From positions 1 through 42,252 of the forward strand of contig JAAYSG010000015.1 of NCBI GenBank assembly GCA_012518435.1: a DNA stretch of 42,252 nt, in the 5' to 3' direction. Positions 1-9,440 of this stretch are shown here, one piece after another. Within the stretch, counting starts at the first letter, position 1. Each line of letters starts with the position of its first letter. The notes beneath the pieces are model-generated. The model made no database searches. It had not been told where the DNA came from and saw only the letters and a list, made by a program, of their open reading frames with translations. Source of the stretch: Bacillota bacterium. Lineage in GTDB: Bacteria; Bacillota; DTU030. The position numbers and the translations under genes were made by a program.

Positions 1-171
1 CAGGGGGGAAATACCCCCGCCACTTTGCTCGCCATTGCTGTGGGAGCCATGGTCTATCTCCTAGTGCTTCTCTTATTGGGTGGTTTGGGTGCTCAAGATG
101 TGGAAATGATCCCCTATCTGGGGCCCCGCTTATCCGCCCGCCTCCGGGGCCAAGGTTTGCTAAAAGATTAG
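1..171 (+). CDS. C-terminal end of a SpoVB/MurJ-like polysaccharide flippase (5'-truncated by window)
   Basis: Frame 1 open from base 1 to TAG at 169-171: ...LLAIAVGAMVYLLVLLLLGGLGAQDVEMIPYLGPRLSARLRGQGLLKD*. Hydrophobic helix plus 'D..MIP.LG.RL...L...GL' tail typical of SpoVB-like proteins. Position upstream of mazG matches B. subtilis yabM-yabN order. Confidence 0.7.
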   Translation, partial: QGGNTPATLLAIAVGAMVYLLVLLLLGGLGAQDVEMIPYLGPRLSARLRGQGLLKD

Positions 172-184
172 GAAGGGTGAATTG

Positions 185-1015
185 ATGATGAAGGTGGAGG
201 GGAGTACCTATCCCTTGGATCCATTGGTGAGGGTGATGGAAGGGTTGTTGGCAGAGGATGGCTGTCCCTGGGACCGGGAACAGACCCACCTTTCTCTACG
301 CCGCTACCTTTTGGAGGAGTCTTATGAGGTTATCGAGGCCATCGAGGAAGGGGATATGCATAAATTATGTGAGGAGTTGGGAGACTTACTATTACAAATA
401 GTATTCCACGCCGCCTTGGCCCAGGCCCGGGGCGAGTTCTCCCTAACAGAGGTGGTGGAGGGAATTACTGCCAAAATGATCCGCCGCCATCCCCATGTTT
501 TTGCCGCCGCAAGGGTCAAAGACAGTGCCCAGGTCCAGGTAAATTGGGAAGAGATAAAGGGACAGGAAAGGGGCAGGAAGGAGGGGGATACGGTTTTAGC
601 CGGTATCCCCGTGCAGTTGCCGGCCCTGATGCGGGCCCTAAAGTTGCAGGAGAAGGCAGCCCGGGTGGGCTTTGACTGGGATAGTGCCCAGGGGGCCTTT
701 GCCAAGGTGGAGGAGGAGCTCTTGGAATTAAAGGAAGCCGCCGACCGGGAGGACGCCGCGGCCGTGGAGGAGGAGTTGGGAGACTTATTGTTTGCCGTTG
801 TCAATGTGGCTCGATTTTTGCTGGTGGAGCCGGAGACTGCCCTAACCCGTACCAATGCTAAATTTACCAGGCGCTTTCGCTATATCGAGGGGGTTGCCCG
901 CCAGGAGGGACGGGATTTAAAGGACCTGACTTTGGCGGAAATGGATAAATTGTGGGAGCAGGCAAAAGAAAATGGTAAACTTTGCGAAAAACCCCCAAGG
1001 GAGGCAGGAGATTAG
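185..1015 (+). CDS. mazG: Nucleoside triphosphate pyrophosphohydrolase MazG
   Basis: Two MazG-type EExxE motifs (CPWDREQTHLSLRRYLLEESYEVIEAIEEGD...EELGDLLLQIVFHA; KVEEELLELKEA...EEELGDLLFAVVN). Starts possible at TTG 182, ATG 185 or ATG 188. Confidence 0.95.
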   Translation: MMKVEGSTYPLDPLVRVMEGLLAEDGCPWDREQTHLSLRRYLLEESYEVIEAIEEGDMHKLCEELGDLLLQIVFHAALAQARGEFSLTEVVEGITAKMIRRHPHVFAAARVKDSAQVQVNWEEIKGQERGRKEGDTVLAGIPVQLPALMRALKLQEKAARVGFDWDSAQGAFAKVEEELLELKEAADREDAAAVEEELGDLLFAVVNVARFLLVEPETALTRTNAKFTRRFRYIEGVARQEGRDLKDLTLAEMDKLWEQAKENGKLCEKPPREAGD

Positions 1016-1072
1016 GCTTTGGCAGCGAAAATACTTAGCGTACATTATTTTAATCCATAAGGAGGCGAGGAT

Positions 1073-1351
1073 GTGAACAAAGGGGAACTAATTTCTAGTG
1101 TTGCTAATAAAATTGATATTACTAAAAAGGATGCAGAGAAGGCAGTTAACGCCGTGTTTGAAACTATTCAGGAGACAATGGCAACGGGGGAAAAGGTGCA
1201 GTTGATCGGCTTTGGCACCTTTGAAGTCCGGGAAAGGAAGGCCCGCAAGGGGCGGAACCCGCAGACGGGAGAGGAAATTGATATTCCGGCGGCCAAGGTG
1301 CCGGCATTTAAGGCCGGGAAGGGACTTAAGGATGCAGTCTCTGGTCGTTGA
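1073..1351 (+). CDS. hup: HU family DNA-binding protein
   Basis: [32 protein letters not shown]...[38 protein letters not shown] start with GGAGG upstream. Confidence 0.97.
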   Translation: MNKGELISSVANKIDITKKDAEKAVNAVFETIQETMATGEKVQLIGFGTFEVRERKARKGRNPQTGEEIDIPAAKVPAFKAGKGLKDAVSGR

Positions 1352-1365
1352 ACTGATTCTTTCCT

Positions 1366-1402
1366 AAAATCAGGTTCCCACTGCGGGGGCCTGATTTTCT
1401 TT
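1366..1402 (+). terminator. Rho-independent-like terminator after hup
   Basis: AAAATCAGG ... CCTGATTTT followed by CTTT. Confidence 0.65.
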
Positions 1403-1420
1403 CCGGGGGAAAAAGAAAAA

Positions 1421-1705
1421 GTGGAGTTGGTAACCTTGCGTTTGGACAAGTTTTTGCAAGTTTCGCGTTTGATAAAGCGGCGCACCCTGGCCAAAAGGGC
1501 CTGCACCCAGGGGAGGGTGCGGCTTAATGGGCGGGTGGCCAAGGCGGGGGCAGAGGTGAATATTGGCGCTAGGCTGGAAGTGGATTTTGGCCGCCGCTGC
1601 CTGGAGGTGGAGGTTCTGGCTGTACCGGAAAGGGCCGGGGTTAGGGATGCCAGTTCCCTCTACCGGATATTGGCTGATGGGCCCAGGGAGGAGGCGGGGG
1701 GTTAA
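1421..1705 (+). CDS. rqcP: S4-domain RNA-binding protein RqcP (YabO-like)
   Basis: LRLDKFLQVSRLIKRRTLAKRACTQGRVRLNGRVAKAGAEVNIGARLEVDFG S4 domain; context hup-rqcP-yabP. GTG start. Confidence 0.88.
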   Translation: MELVTLRLDKFLQVSRLIKRRTLAKRACTQGRVRLNGRVAKAGAEVNIGARLEVDFGRRCLEVEVLAVPERAGVRDASSLYRILADGPREEAGG

Positions 1706-1822
1706 GGCCCTCCCTGGTATAGGGACCATCCCTTTTTCGCATAATAGGCAGAGGGAAGTCCTTTGGGAGACTTTGTTTTCCCAAATCCCCTTCCCATAAA
1801 AGCCAAGGGATGGTGAGGTCTG

Positions 1823-2794
1823 ATGAAAGGCGGCAGACTGTTGGTGGTGGGTGTACTGCTTCTATTGCTTTTCCAGGGCGGGTGCACCATGTTTCGGAAG
1901 GCACCGGAGAAGCCCCCCCGGGAAGGAGGGGAAAGCCGGGTACTGGAGATGGCCGAGGCAGGGGAGGAACCCCTCCTCCGGGTTTTCATCCATGAGACGG
2001 AGGAGACAAGGGAAATGCAATTTGAGGAGTACATCATGGGTGTGGTGGCCGCCGAGATGAAGACGGATTGGCCCCTGGAGGCCCTGGCGGCCCAGGCCAT
2101 CATGGCCCGAACCTTTACCCTGGAGACCATCAAGAGTAGGGGTGGTGCCCCCATGCACGGGACCGATGCCTGTACTGCTGTGGAACACTTTCAAGCCTAT
2201 GACGCCCAGGCCATTAATGAGCGGGTGCGGGAGGCGGTGGAGATGACCCGGGGTGAGGTTGTTACCCATGGGGATGACTACATTAAGGCTTGGTTCAGCG
2301 CCTATGCCGGTGAAAAGACGGCCCTGGCCAAGGAAGGTCTGGTCTTTCGGGAGGAGGAACCCCCCTACATTGTCAGTGTGGATAATCCCGGGGCCAAGTA
2401 TGCACCCCCGGAGGATAAGGATTGGACGGCATCCTTTAGCAAGGATGAGATTAGGGTTGCCCTGGCGGAATTGGATGGGGAGGCAGGGCCCGTGGAGGAT
2501 GTGACCATAGCCCAAAAGGGGCCGACGGGCCGCGCGGTGACAATTAAGGTGGATGACGTGGAGGTGGCCGGGGCCGATTTTCGGGTTGCCCTGGGCAGTA
2601 CGAAAATGAAATCAATTCTTTTGCAAGATATTAGCCTGGCGGGGGATGAGGTTATCTTTAAGGGCCAGGGTTATGGCCATGGGGTGGGTATGTGCCAGTG
2701 GGGGGCCTACGGCTTGGCCAAGGAGGGGCAAAAGCCGGAGAAAATAGTAGAGTATTATTTTAAGGATGTGAAACTGAAAAAACTTTGGGATTAG
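1823..2794 (+). CDS. SpoIID/LytB-domain protein with lipoprotein-like N-terminus
   Basis: LLLLLFQGGCTMFRK lipobox-like; EEYIMGVVAAEMKTDWPLEALAAQAIMARTFTLE and FKGQGYGHGVGMCQWGAYGLAKEGQ are SpoIID hallmarks. Confidence 0.9.
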   Translation: MKGGRLLVVGVLLLLLFQGGCTMFRKAPEKPPREGGESRVLEMAEAGEEPLLRVFIHETEETREMQFEEYIMGVVAAEMKTDWPLEALAAQAIMARTFTLETIKSRGGAPMHGTDACTAVEHFQAYDAQAINERVREAVEMTRGEVVTHGDDYIKAWFSAYAGEKTALAKEGLVFREEEPPYIVSVDNPGAKYAPPEDKDWTASFSKDEIRVALAELDGEAGPVEDVTIAQKGPTGRAVTIKVDDVEVAGADFRVALGSTKMKSILLQDISLAGDEVIFKGQGYGHGVGMCQWGAYGLAKEGQKPEKIVEYYFKDVKLKKLWD

Positions 2795-2829
2795 GGGGTC
2801 TGGAACAGGCAGAGGGTGGTTTTTGGCTA

Positions 2830-2864
2830 AAGGGCGCAAACCCACGGGGTGCGCTTTTTTTTTG
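2830..2864 (+). terminator. Rho-independent terminator after spoIID-like gene
   Basis: GGGCGCA-AACCCACGGGG-TGCGC followed by TTTTTTTTT. Confidence 0.75.
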
Positions 2865-2945
2865 TCATAAAATCCTTTTTTTAGCATAAAAATTCTAGAG
2901 CCGGGGCAGGGAAAGATCCCCAGGTCTCGGAAGGGGGGCACATGT

Positions 2946-3227
2946 ATGGAGGATAAAATTAAGGTTAGGCAACATCACAAGGTTATTATGATAGATAGGG
3001 AGCAGATGGAGATTGTGGGGGTGGAGGATGTCATCAGCTTTGATGATGAGCAAATTGTGATGGAAACCACACGGGGGATTTTGCGGCTGACGGGGACTGA
3101 CCTTCATATTAAACACCTTGATTTGGCGGCCACAAAGCTTGATGTGGAAGGTTTGATCAGTATTTTGGAATACACAGAAAGCCGGGGCCTGCAGGGGAAG
3201 GGAATTATCGGGCGGCTTTTTCGCTAG
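2946..3227 (+). CDS. yabP: Sporulation protein YabP
   Basis: 93 aa, HKVIMIDREQMEIVGVEDVISFDDEQIVMETTRGILRLTGTDLHIKHLDL; YabP/YqfC family and cluster context. Confidence 0.93.
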   Translation: MEDKIKVRQHHKVIMIDREQMEIVGVEDVISFDDEQIVMETTRGILRLTGTDLHIKHLDLAATKLDVEGLISILEYTESRGLQGKGIIGRLFR

Positions 3228-3247
3228 GGGTTTAGGAGGGGAGGCCG

Positions 3248-3802
3248 GTGTTTAGTCCTGAACAACAGCTTTTGACCCTCCTGTGGATGCTTGTGACCGG
3301 GGTGGGGGTGGGTCTTATCTTTGATCTCTACCGCATTGGCCGGGGGCTGGTGCAGCCCCGCTGGTTCCTAACCGCCCTGGGGGATTTGCTCTTTTGGCTC
3401 CTTGTGGTGGGATTTACCTATGGGATCCTCCTCTGGGTTAACTTTGGCCAGGTCCGCTCCTTTGTCTTTCTGGGTATTTTCTGCGGCCTTTTTTTCTATT
3501 ATCGCCTCCTGAGCGGCCTAATAATAAGGCTTGCCCTCATTGTTATTGTGGGGATCAGCCGGGGGTTTGCCTTCTTAGTTGGGGTACTTAATATGGTTTT
3601 TTTGCAACCCGGCCGCCGACTAATCCACCTTGTACTGCGCCCCTTGCGGGGCTTGGGCCGCTATGTGCATGGGTTTTTGGCCGTTGGCAAAAATAGGGTC
3701 TTGGGGAGGGCCGGGGGGCTAGTTAGGGGGCTGCGACGGCGGATACGGTTGATTTACCGGCTCCTCAAGCATAAACTCCTCTTTTTACTGGGGAAAAAGT
3801 AA
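3248..3802 (+). CDS. yabQ: Spore cortex biosynthesis protein YabQ
   Basis: Multi-TM protein GVGLIFDLYRIGRGLVQPRWFLTALGDLLFWLLVVGFTYGILLWVNFGQVRSFVFLGIFCGLFFYYRLLS directly after yabP; GTG start. Confidence 0.92.
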   Translation: MFSPEQQLLTLLWMLVTGVGVGLIFDLYRIGRGLVQPRWFLTALGDLLFWLLVVGFTYGILLWVNFGQVRSFVFLGIFCGLFFYYRLLSGLIIRLALIVIVGISRGFAFLVGVLNMVFLQPGRRLIHLVLRPLRGLGRYVHGFLAVGKNRVLGRAGGLVRGLRRRIRLIYRLLKHKLLFLLGKK

Positions 3803-3880
3803 AGATAATTTCCCGCAAGAGGAGGATTTTCATTTTTCCCCTCGAAGCAATAACAAAGCACCTTTTGGCACCGGAGGGGG

Positions 3881-4237
3881 GTGTATTGCGTCGTGTCCGT
3901 CGTTCCCCTTAGGGGCCGGGGGAAGGTCCCTGCCAATAAAAAAACTGCCAGCTCCAGGAAAAACAGGAGGAAAGGGTCTCCCATCCTCTTGGGGATCTGT
4001 ATTTTTATTGGTATTTTATTGTATACTAGCTGGGGGAACATTGGCCAAATTTGGCAAATGTACTGGCAGAGGGCAGAATTGGAGCAGCTGATCGCGGATA
4101 TGGAGGCTGAAAACAGCGAATTGGCCCAAAAGGTGCAGTATATGGAAACGGATGCCTGGGTGGAACAGGCGGCCCGGGACGAATTGGGACTGGTAAAGCC
4201 GGGTGAAATTATTTTAATTCCCGCAGATGCCCCTTGA
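3881..4237 (+). CDS. divIC: Septum formation initiator (DivIC/FtsB family)
   Basis: Single TM followed by coiled coil (ELEQLIADMEAENSELAQKVQYMETDAWVEQAARDELGLVKPGEIIL). Confidence 0.9.
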   Translation: MYCVVSVVPLRGRGKVPANKKTASSRKNRRKGSPILLGICIFIGILLYTSWGNIGQIWQMYWQRAELEQLIADMEAENSELAQKVQYMETDAWVEQAARDELGLVKPGEIILIPADAP

Positions 4238-4244
4238 GGCTTCC

Positions 4245-4273
4245 TTGACAAGGGCCATGCGGGTCTATATACT
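4245..4273 (+). promoter_or_regulatory. Sigma-A-like promoter upstream of the S1-domain gene
   Basis: TTGACA (4245-4250) - 17 nt - TATACT (4268-4273). Confidence 0.75.
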
Positions 4274-4332
4274 TATGATTAGAAGAAGTGTGTCCAAGGG
4301 ATTTCACAATATAAGGGAGGAACAACTGGAGG

Positions 4333-4737
4333 ATGTCCTTGGAAGTTGGGAACATTGTTGAAGGAACGGTTACGGGAATAGCGAATTTCGGTGCCTTTGT
4401 TACCCTACCGGGGGGAGTTACTGGACTTGTTCATATTTCTGAGGTTGCCGATGCCTATGTCCATGATGTTAAGGATCATTTGAAGGAAAACGACAAGGTG
4501 AAGGTTAAGGTTATTAGCATTAAAGAGGGTAAGGTTGGCCTGTCCATCCGGCAGGTCGATGGACCCCGGGAACAAAGGGGACCCACCTTTCGCCCCCCGC
4601 GTCCCTCTAGGCAATCACGGCGCATGTCCTTTGAGGACAAGCTGGCTAAATTTCTCAAGGAAAGTGACGAAAGGCAGACGGATATACGCCGGAGTGCCGA
4701 TGCCAAACGGGGTGGCCGGGGCACTAAGTTTTCCTAG
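4333..4737 (+). CDS. S1 RNA-binding domain protein (YabR-like)
   Basis: VGNIVEGTVTGIANFGAFVTLPGGVTGLVHISEVADAYVHDVKDHLKENDKVKVKVISI S1 domain; after divIC. Confidence 0.93.
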   Translation: MSLEVGNIVEGTVTGIANFGAFVTLPGGVTGLVHISEVADAYVHDVKDHLKENDKVKVKVISIKEGKVGLSIRQVDGPREQRGPTFRPPRPSRQSRRMSFEDKLAKFLKESDERQTDIRRSADAKRGGRGTKFS

Positions 4738-4815
4738 CATACCGAAGCTGGCTATAAGCATTCCCTTTGGGGGATGCTTATTTTATTGGGATAATTGTGA
4801 AGGGGAGGGAGGGGA

Positions 4816-5781
4816 ATGACCCTCTATGGTGCCATTGATATCGGCAGCAATTCTACCCGCTTGCTCATTGCCAAGCTGGGGGAAGGGCGTATTGTGCCTG
4901 TGGAAACTGACCTGTGCAATAGCCGCTTGGCGGAGGGACTGGAGGATACAGGGGCCCTGGGGAAGGATGCCCAGGCCCGGACCTTGGCGGCCGTGGCGGA
5001 ATTTTGGGAACGCTGCCGGGAGGTGGGGGTGGAAGGGATCCGGGTGGGGGCAACCAGTGCCGTCCGGGGGGCGGCCAACGGCAAGGAATTTCTCCAAAGC
5101 CTGAAAAAGGCTACAGGACTTGAGGCCGAGGTTTTTTCCGGGGAGATGGAGGCCCGGTTGAGTTTTTATGGTGTGACCTGGGCCTTACCCATGGTTGCCG
5201 CGGGCCCCAGCCTCATTATTGATATTGGTGGTGGAAGTACGGAATTGCTAAGGGGTGTGGGGCGGGAGGTTAGGGCTTCTGTCAGCCTCCCCCTGGGGGC
5301 CGTCAGGTTAATGGAAAGCCATCCTTTCCTAAGAAATGGCCCCTTGGGCCCCACCCAATTGGAGCAGATGGAGGAGCGGGTTAGGGCGGTTTTGGCCGGG
5401 AGCGGGCTGGAGGACCTGGGAGGCGGTAAGGGGGAAGCCCCCCCTTTGGCTGTGGGTGTGGGCGGGACAGTGACGACCCTAACGGCCATCTACTTAAGGT
5501 TGGAGAGGTATGGGGCAAATTTGGTCCATGGCGTGGTTTTACCCCGGCGCCACCTGAGGAGGATCTTGCTCAGGTTGGCAGCGATGGACCCGGCCCAGCG
5601 GAAGGAAGTGAGGGGGTTACCAGCGGATAGGGCCGACACCATCATCGCCGGTACAATTATTCTTTTGACCCTTTTGGCTAAGTTGGATTTGCCGGAACTC
5701 ATCAGCAGCGAGGGGGATATTCTCCTGGGAATGCTGGTGGATCTGGGGGCGAAAATGGGGTGGGGACCGGGGATATCCTGA
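4816..5781 (+). CDS. Ppx/GppA family phosphatase
   Basis: GAIDIGSNSTRLLIAKL...GATSAVRGAANG...SLIIDIGGGSTELLRG...GVGGTVTTLTAIYL. Confidence 0.95.
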   Translation: MTLYGAIDIGSNSTRLLIAKLGEGRIVPVETDLCNSRLAEGLEDTGALGKDAQARTLAAVAEFWERCREVGVEGIRVGATSAVRGAANGKEFLQSLKKATGLEAEVFSGEMEARLSFYGVTWALPMVAAGPSLIIDIGGGSTELLRGVGREVRASVSLPLGAVRLMESHPFLRNGPLGPTQLEQMEERVRAVLAGSGLEDLGGGKGEAPPLAVGVGGTVTTLTAIYLRLERYGANLVHGVVLPRRHLRRILLRLAAMDPAQRKEVRGLPADRADTIIAGTIILLTLLAKLDLPELISSEGDILLGMLVDLGAKMGWGPGIS

Positions 5782-5840
5782 AGGGGGTACATGCATATTT
5801 TGCAACAAACGGTGCAGACTAATTTCAGGAGGTGAAAATA

Positions 5841-6257
5841 ATGGTAGATGGGGGCTTTGATTCGGTGCAAGGCCGTGACAAGGAACAGGGAATGACGGGG
5901 CGGGATACGGACACGGCCCGTGATGGTTCCTGGATTAGTCATGCGATACGTTTTATTGTTTCGGCACTGGTGTTGATGTTGGTGGGTTTTATTGTCCCCG
6001 GGTTTTCCCGCATAACCTTTGGCACTGCCCTTATGGCAGCCATTGCAATTGCCGCCATTGGTTATGTAATTGAGCTGGTGGCGGGGAGGAGTATTTCCCC
6101 CTATGGCCACGGCATTGTTGGTTTTATTGTTTCGGCGGTGGTTATTTATGCCGTCCAATTTTTTATTCCGGGTTTGAGGGTTTCCATGCTGGGGGCTCTT
6201 TTGGCGGCGGTTGTGATTGGGATAATAGATATGTTTGTGCCGACGGAAATTAGGTAA
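5841..6257 (+). CDS. Phage holin family / four-TM superfamily IV-type membrane protein
   Basis: Alternating TM segments IRFIVSALVLMLVGFIVPGFSRITFGTALMAAIAIAAIGYVIEL...FIVSAVVIYAVQFFIPGLRVSMLGALLAAVVIGIID; AGGAGG RBS 8 nt before ATG 5841 (track ORF starts GTG 5832). Confidence 0.8.
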   Translation: MVDGGFDSVQGRDKEQGMTGRDTDTARDGSWISHAIRFIVSALVLMLVGFIVPGFSRITFGTALMAAIAIAAIGYVIELVAGRSISPYGHGIVGFIVSAVVIYAVQFFIPGLRVSMLGALLAAVVIGIIDMFVPTEIR

Positions 6258-6275
6258 TAAATGGGAAGAAGGGGC

Positions 6276-6308
6276 GGGGCAGGGGCGGTTATCCCCTGCC
6301 CTGCTTTT
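6276..6308 (+). terminator. Rho-independent terminator
   Basis: GGGGCAGGGG-CGGTTAT-CCCCTGCCC then TGCTTTTTG. Confidence 0.75.
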
Positions 6309-6526
6309 TGTTTCGCTGCCTTTTCCCCCCGGTGAGGGAAGGGAAGTATGGTTTTACATCGGCGTCCTTTCGGGTTATAATTGGTGTACAACCCCTGCCT
6401 TGCGGTGGTTGCTAGATTAGCTGGGGACTGGAAAGGGCTTGAGGCACATATATTTATTGTACAGGGCCGGGGGGTTTTGCCCCCGGGGGCTGGTGTCCCC
6501 AATGTGGGAAGGGGTAGAAATGGGGA

Positions 6527-7180
6527 ATGAAGGGTATTTTTTTAACCATAGAAGGCTTGGACGGTGCTGGAAAAACAACCCAGCTGGGTCTTTTACGGGA
6601 TTGGTTTTGGGAAAAGGGCTATGATCCCCTTTTTACCCGGGAGCCGGGGGGAACCCGGCTGGGGGATGGGGTGAGGGAACTACTTTTGAGCCGGGAGTAT
6701 ACCGGCTTGGTTCCCCTGACGGAGGCCTTCTTGTATGCCGCCTCCCGGGCCCAGTTGGTGGCGGAGGTTATTGTACCAGCCCTGAAGGCTGGCCGCCCCG
6801 TGGTCTGTGACCGCTTTGTTGACTCCAGTATTGCCTATCAGGGCTATGGGCGGGGTTTGCCCCGGGATTTTCTTGAAGGGATCAATAGGCGGGCCACGGG
6901 GGATCTGGAACCCCACCTCACCCTCCTCCTTGATCTAAATCCGGCCCTACGCCTCAGACGTTTGGCCCAGGAGGGGGTACCTCGGGATCGTCTGGAGGTG
7001 GAGGGGGATGCCTTCTACACCCGCGTGCGGGAGGGTTACCTGAGCTTGGCCCGGGAAAACCCCCGGCGAATTAAGGTCATATCAGCCCAGCAGTCTGTGC
7101 AGGCAGTACATGGGCAGATTGTGCAGCAGGTGGTGGAGTTGTTCCGGAAACGGACTCCCTGTCCTAAAAGGAGGTTTTAG
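6527..7180 (+). CDS. tmk: Thymidylate kinase
   Basis: MKGIFLTIEGLDGAGKTTQ (P-loop), TREPGGTRLGDGVRELLL, VVCDRFVDSSIAYQGYGRGL. Confidence 0.97.
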   Translation: MKGIFLTIEGLDGAGKTTQLGLLRDWFWEKGYDPLFTREPGGTRLGDGVRELLLSREYTGLVPLTEAFLYAASRAQLVAEVIVPALKAGRPVVCDRFVDSSIAYQGYGRGLPRDFLEGINRRATGDLEPHLTLLLDLNPALRLRRLAQEGVPRDRLEVEGDAFYTRVREGYLSLARENPRRIKVISAQQSVQAVHGQIVQQVVELFRKRTPCPKRRF

Positions 7181-7182
7181 GG

Positions 7183-7512
7183 ATGAAGCTGTTGCTCACC
7201 ATTGTCCAGGATCAGGATGCCTTACCACTTTTGGAGGCCTTGGTCCAGGAGGATTACCGGGTGACTAAGTTGGCCAGTACCGGTGGCTTTTTGCAGGCGG
7301 GGAATACTACTTTGTTGGTCGGGATAGAGGATGAGCAGGTTGAGGATGTTCTGGGTATTATTAAGGAGACCTGCCAGCCCCGGGGGAAGACCGTCGCCCC
7401 CCTTTCGCCCCAAGGGGGAATGGCGGAATCCTATGTCCCCTTTCCGGTAAAGGTTTCCGTCGGTGGTGCGGCGGTGTTTGTCATTGATGTGGAGCAATTT
7501 GTGCGGGTTTAG
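7183..7512 (+). CDS. darA: Cyclic-di-AMP receptor DarA/YaaQ (PII-like)
   Basis: MKLLLTIVQDQDALPLLEALVQEDYRVTKLASTGGFLQAGNTTLLVGIEDEQVEDVLGIIK; context tmk-yaaQ-holB. Confidence 0.93.
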   Translation: MKLLLTIVQDQDALPLLEALVQEDYRVTKLASTGGFLQAGNTTLLVGIEDEQVEDVLGIIKETCQPRGKTVAPLSPQGGMAESYVPFPVKVSVGGAAVFVIDVEQFVRV

Positions 7513-7524
7513 GGGGGTATTTTC

Positions 7525-8529
7525 ATGGCCTTGGCGGATATCCCGGGCCAGGAGCTGGCGGTAAAATGCTTGACCAGGGGCCTGGCCCGGGCTAGGATAA
7601 CCCATGCCTATTTGTTTACAGGCCCAGAGGGGGTTGGCCAGGCCGAGGCGGCCCTTGCCTTGGCCCAGGCCCTAAATTGCCCGGCAAGCCCCCGGGAACC
7701 CTGTGGGACCTGCAATACCTGTCGCCGTATAGCGGCAAACAATTATCCCGATGTCCTGGAGGTGGTTCCGGAGGGAAACAATATTAAAATTGATCAGATC
7801 AGGTCCCTCCGTAAGGATATATATTTTCGACCCTATGAGGGGAAGTACAAGGTTTATATTATTTCTGCTGCCCAGCAAATGACGGTGCAGGCAGCCAATA
7901 GCCTGCTGTGTATTTTGGAGGAGCCGCCCTCCTATGCCGTATTGGTCCTCCTAACTTCCCAGGAGGATAGGCTGTTGCCCACCATAGTTTCCCGTTGCCA
8001 GAAGGTGCCCTTTTATCCCCTATCCCCGGCCCTTATGGAGGATAAGCTGGTGGGGGAAATGGGCTTGGAGCGGGAAAGGGCAGGGGTGGTGGCTGCCCTG
8101 GCGGCCGGCTCCTATGTTAGGGCGCGGGAATTGGTGGAAAGTGGCCGGGCCCGGGAAAGTCATCGGCGGGTTATGGCCTTGGCCGCTACCATTTGCGGCG
8201 GAAATGAGGGGGAAAGGTGGCTGCTGGGGGAAGAATGGGGAAAGGCGGAGGAACTCCCCCTATTTTTACAGCAGCTTCTTTTTTGGTTTCGGGATCTGCT
8301 AATCTTAAAGGAGACTGGGGCGGAGGAATTGCTGCTGCACCGGGGTGAGATGCCCCGCCTGCGGCAGATGGCCCAATGCTATTCCCGCAGAGGCTTGGTG
8401 GCATCCTTGGAGGCCCTGCGGGAGATCATGACCCTGCTGACTAGCAATGTAAATATTGGGCTGGCCCTCAATGTGCTTATGGGCCAGTTGGAACCTGATC
8501 TGTCTTTAACAGATGGGGGAGGTGATTGA
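7525..8529 (+). CDS. holB: DNA polymerase III subunit delta'
   Basis: HAYLFTGPEGVGQAEAALALAQALNC, zinc cluster CGTCNTCRRIAANNYPDVLEV, IDQIRSLRKDIYFRPYEGKYKVYII, LLCILEEPPSYAVLVLLTSQ. Confidence 0.95.
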   Translation: MALADIPGQELAVKCLTRGLARARITHAYLFTGPEGVGQAEAALALAQALNCPASPREPCGTCNTCRRIAANNYPDVLEVVPEGNNIKIDQIRSLRKDIYFRPYEGKYKVYIISAAQQMTVQAANSLLCILEEPPSYAVLVLLTSQEDRLLPTIVSRCQKVPFYPLSPALMEDKLVGEMGLERERAGVVAALAAGSYVRARELVESGRARESHRRVMALAATICGGNEGERWLLGEEWGKAEELPLFLQQLLFWFRDLLILKETGAEELLLHRGEMPRLRQMAQCYSRRGLVASLEALREIMTLLTSNVNIGLALNVLMGQLEPDLSLTDGGGD

Positions 8530-8530
8530 T

Positions 8531-9334
8531 GTGCCTGAGGTTGTAGGAATTAGATTTAGACCTGCGGGTAAAATATACTACTTTGATCCGGGGGAGTTTT
8601 CCCTGGAGCCGGAACAGCGGGTTATTGTGGAGACCACCCGGGGGATGGAGCATGGGGAAGTGGTAATAGGAAACAGGGAAGTGGAGGAGGGGGAAATTGT
8701 CAGCCCCCTAAAGCCGGTACTGCGCTTGGCCACCCCGGCCGATGAAAGGCAGGTGGAGGCAAACCGCAGGAAGGAAGGGGAGGCCTTTGGCATTTGCCTG
8801 GATAAAATTGCCGCCCATAAGCTGCCCATGAAGTTGATCAATGTGGAATATAATTTTGATAATAGTAAAATAATCTTTTACTTTACTGCCGATGGCCGGG
8901 TTGATTTCCGGGAATTGGTGCGGGATTTGGCCTCTGTCTTTAAAACCCGCATTGAACTGCGGCAGATCGGTGTTAGGGATGAGGCCAAGATGCTGGGGGG
9001 CCTTGGCACCTGTGGCAGGACCCTCTGTTGTTGCTCCTTTTTGGGGGATTTTTCCCCGGTTTCCATCCGCATGGCCAAGGAGCAAAACCTATCCCTGAAC
9101 CCGGCCAAGATATCTGGCCTCTGTGGGCGCCTCATGTGCTGCTTGAGGTATGAGGCTGATGTTTACAAGGAGGCCCGGGCCAGGTTGCCCAAGGAGGGCT
9201 GCCGGGTCAAGACCTCTGAAGGCCGGGGCAAGGTAATTGGGGTCAATGCCTTGAAGGAAAGTGTTATGGTTCGCCTCCACGAAGGGGGAGCCCCGGTGGA
9301 ATTTCCTGTGGAAAAGGTAAAGAGGGAACGCTAG
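8531..9334 (+). CDS. ricT: PSP1-domain regulatory protein RicT (YaaT)
   Basis: VVGIRFRPAGKIYYFDPGE...FYFTADGRVDFRELVRDLASVFKTRIELRQIGVRDEAKMLGGLGTCGRTLCCCSFLGDFSPVSIRMAKEQNLSLNPAKISGLCGRLMCCLRYE. GTG 8531 preceded by GGGGGAGG; track start 8513 overlaps holB. Confidence 0.95.
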   Translation: MPEVVGIRFRPAGKIYYFDPGEFSLEPEQRVIVETTRGMEHGEVVIGNREVEEGEIVSPLKPVLRLATPADERQVEANRRKEGEAFGICLDKIAAHKLPMKLINVEYNFDNSKIIFYFTADGRVDFRELVRDLASVFKTRIELRQIGVRDEAKMLGGLGTCGRTLCCCSFLGDFSPVSIRMAKEQNLSLNPAKISGLCGRLMCCLRYEADVYKEARARLPKEGCRVKTSEGRGKVIGVNALKESVMVRLHEGGAPVEFPVEKVKRER

Positions 9335-9440
9335 ACAATTTTAAAAAAGAAGAAGGATTTCGGCCACCAAAGGAGAACTTGTTACAGGTTAGCGCTTGCA
9401 TAAAAAGAGCCGTAAATATGCTACTTTAGGGGGAGATACT

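Noticed and set aside
322-855. Long antisense ORFs opposite mazG, spoIID-like, metG, gerAA, htrA and others
   Set aside because: Composition typical of antisense frames in GC-rich genes; the sense strand encodes clear protein families.
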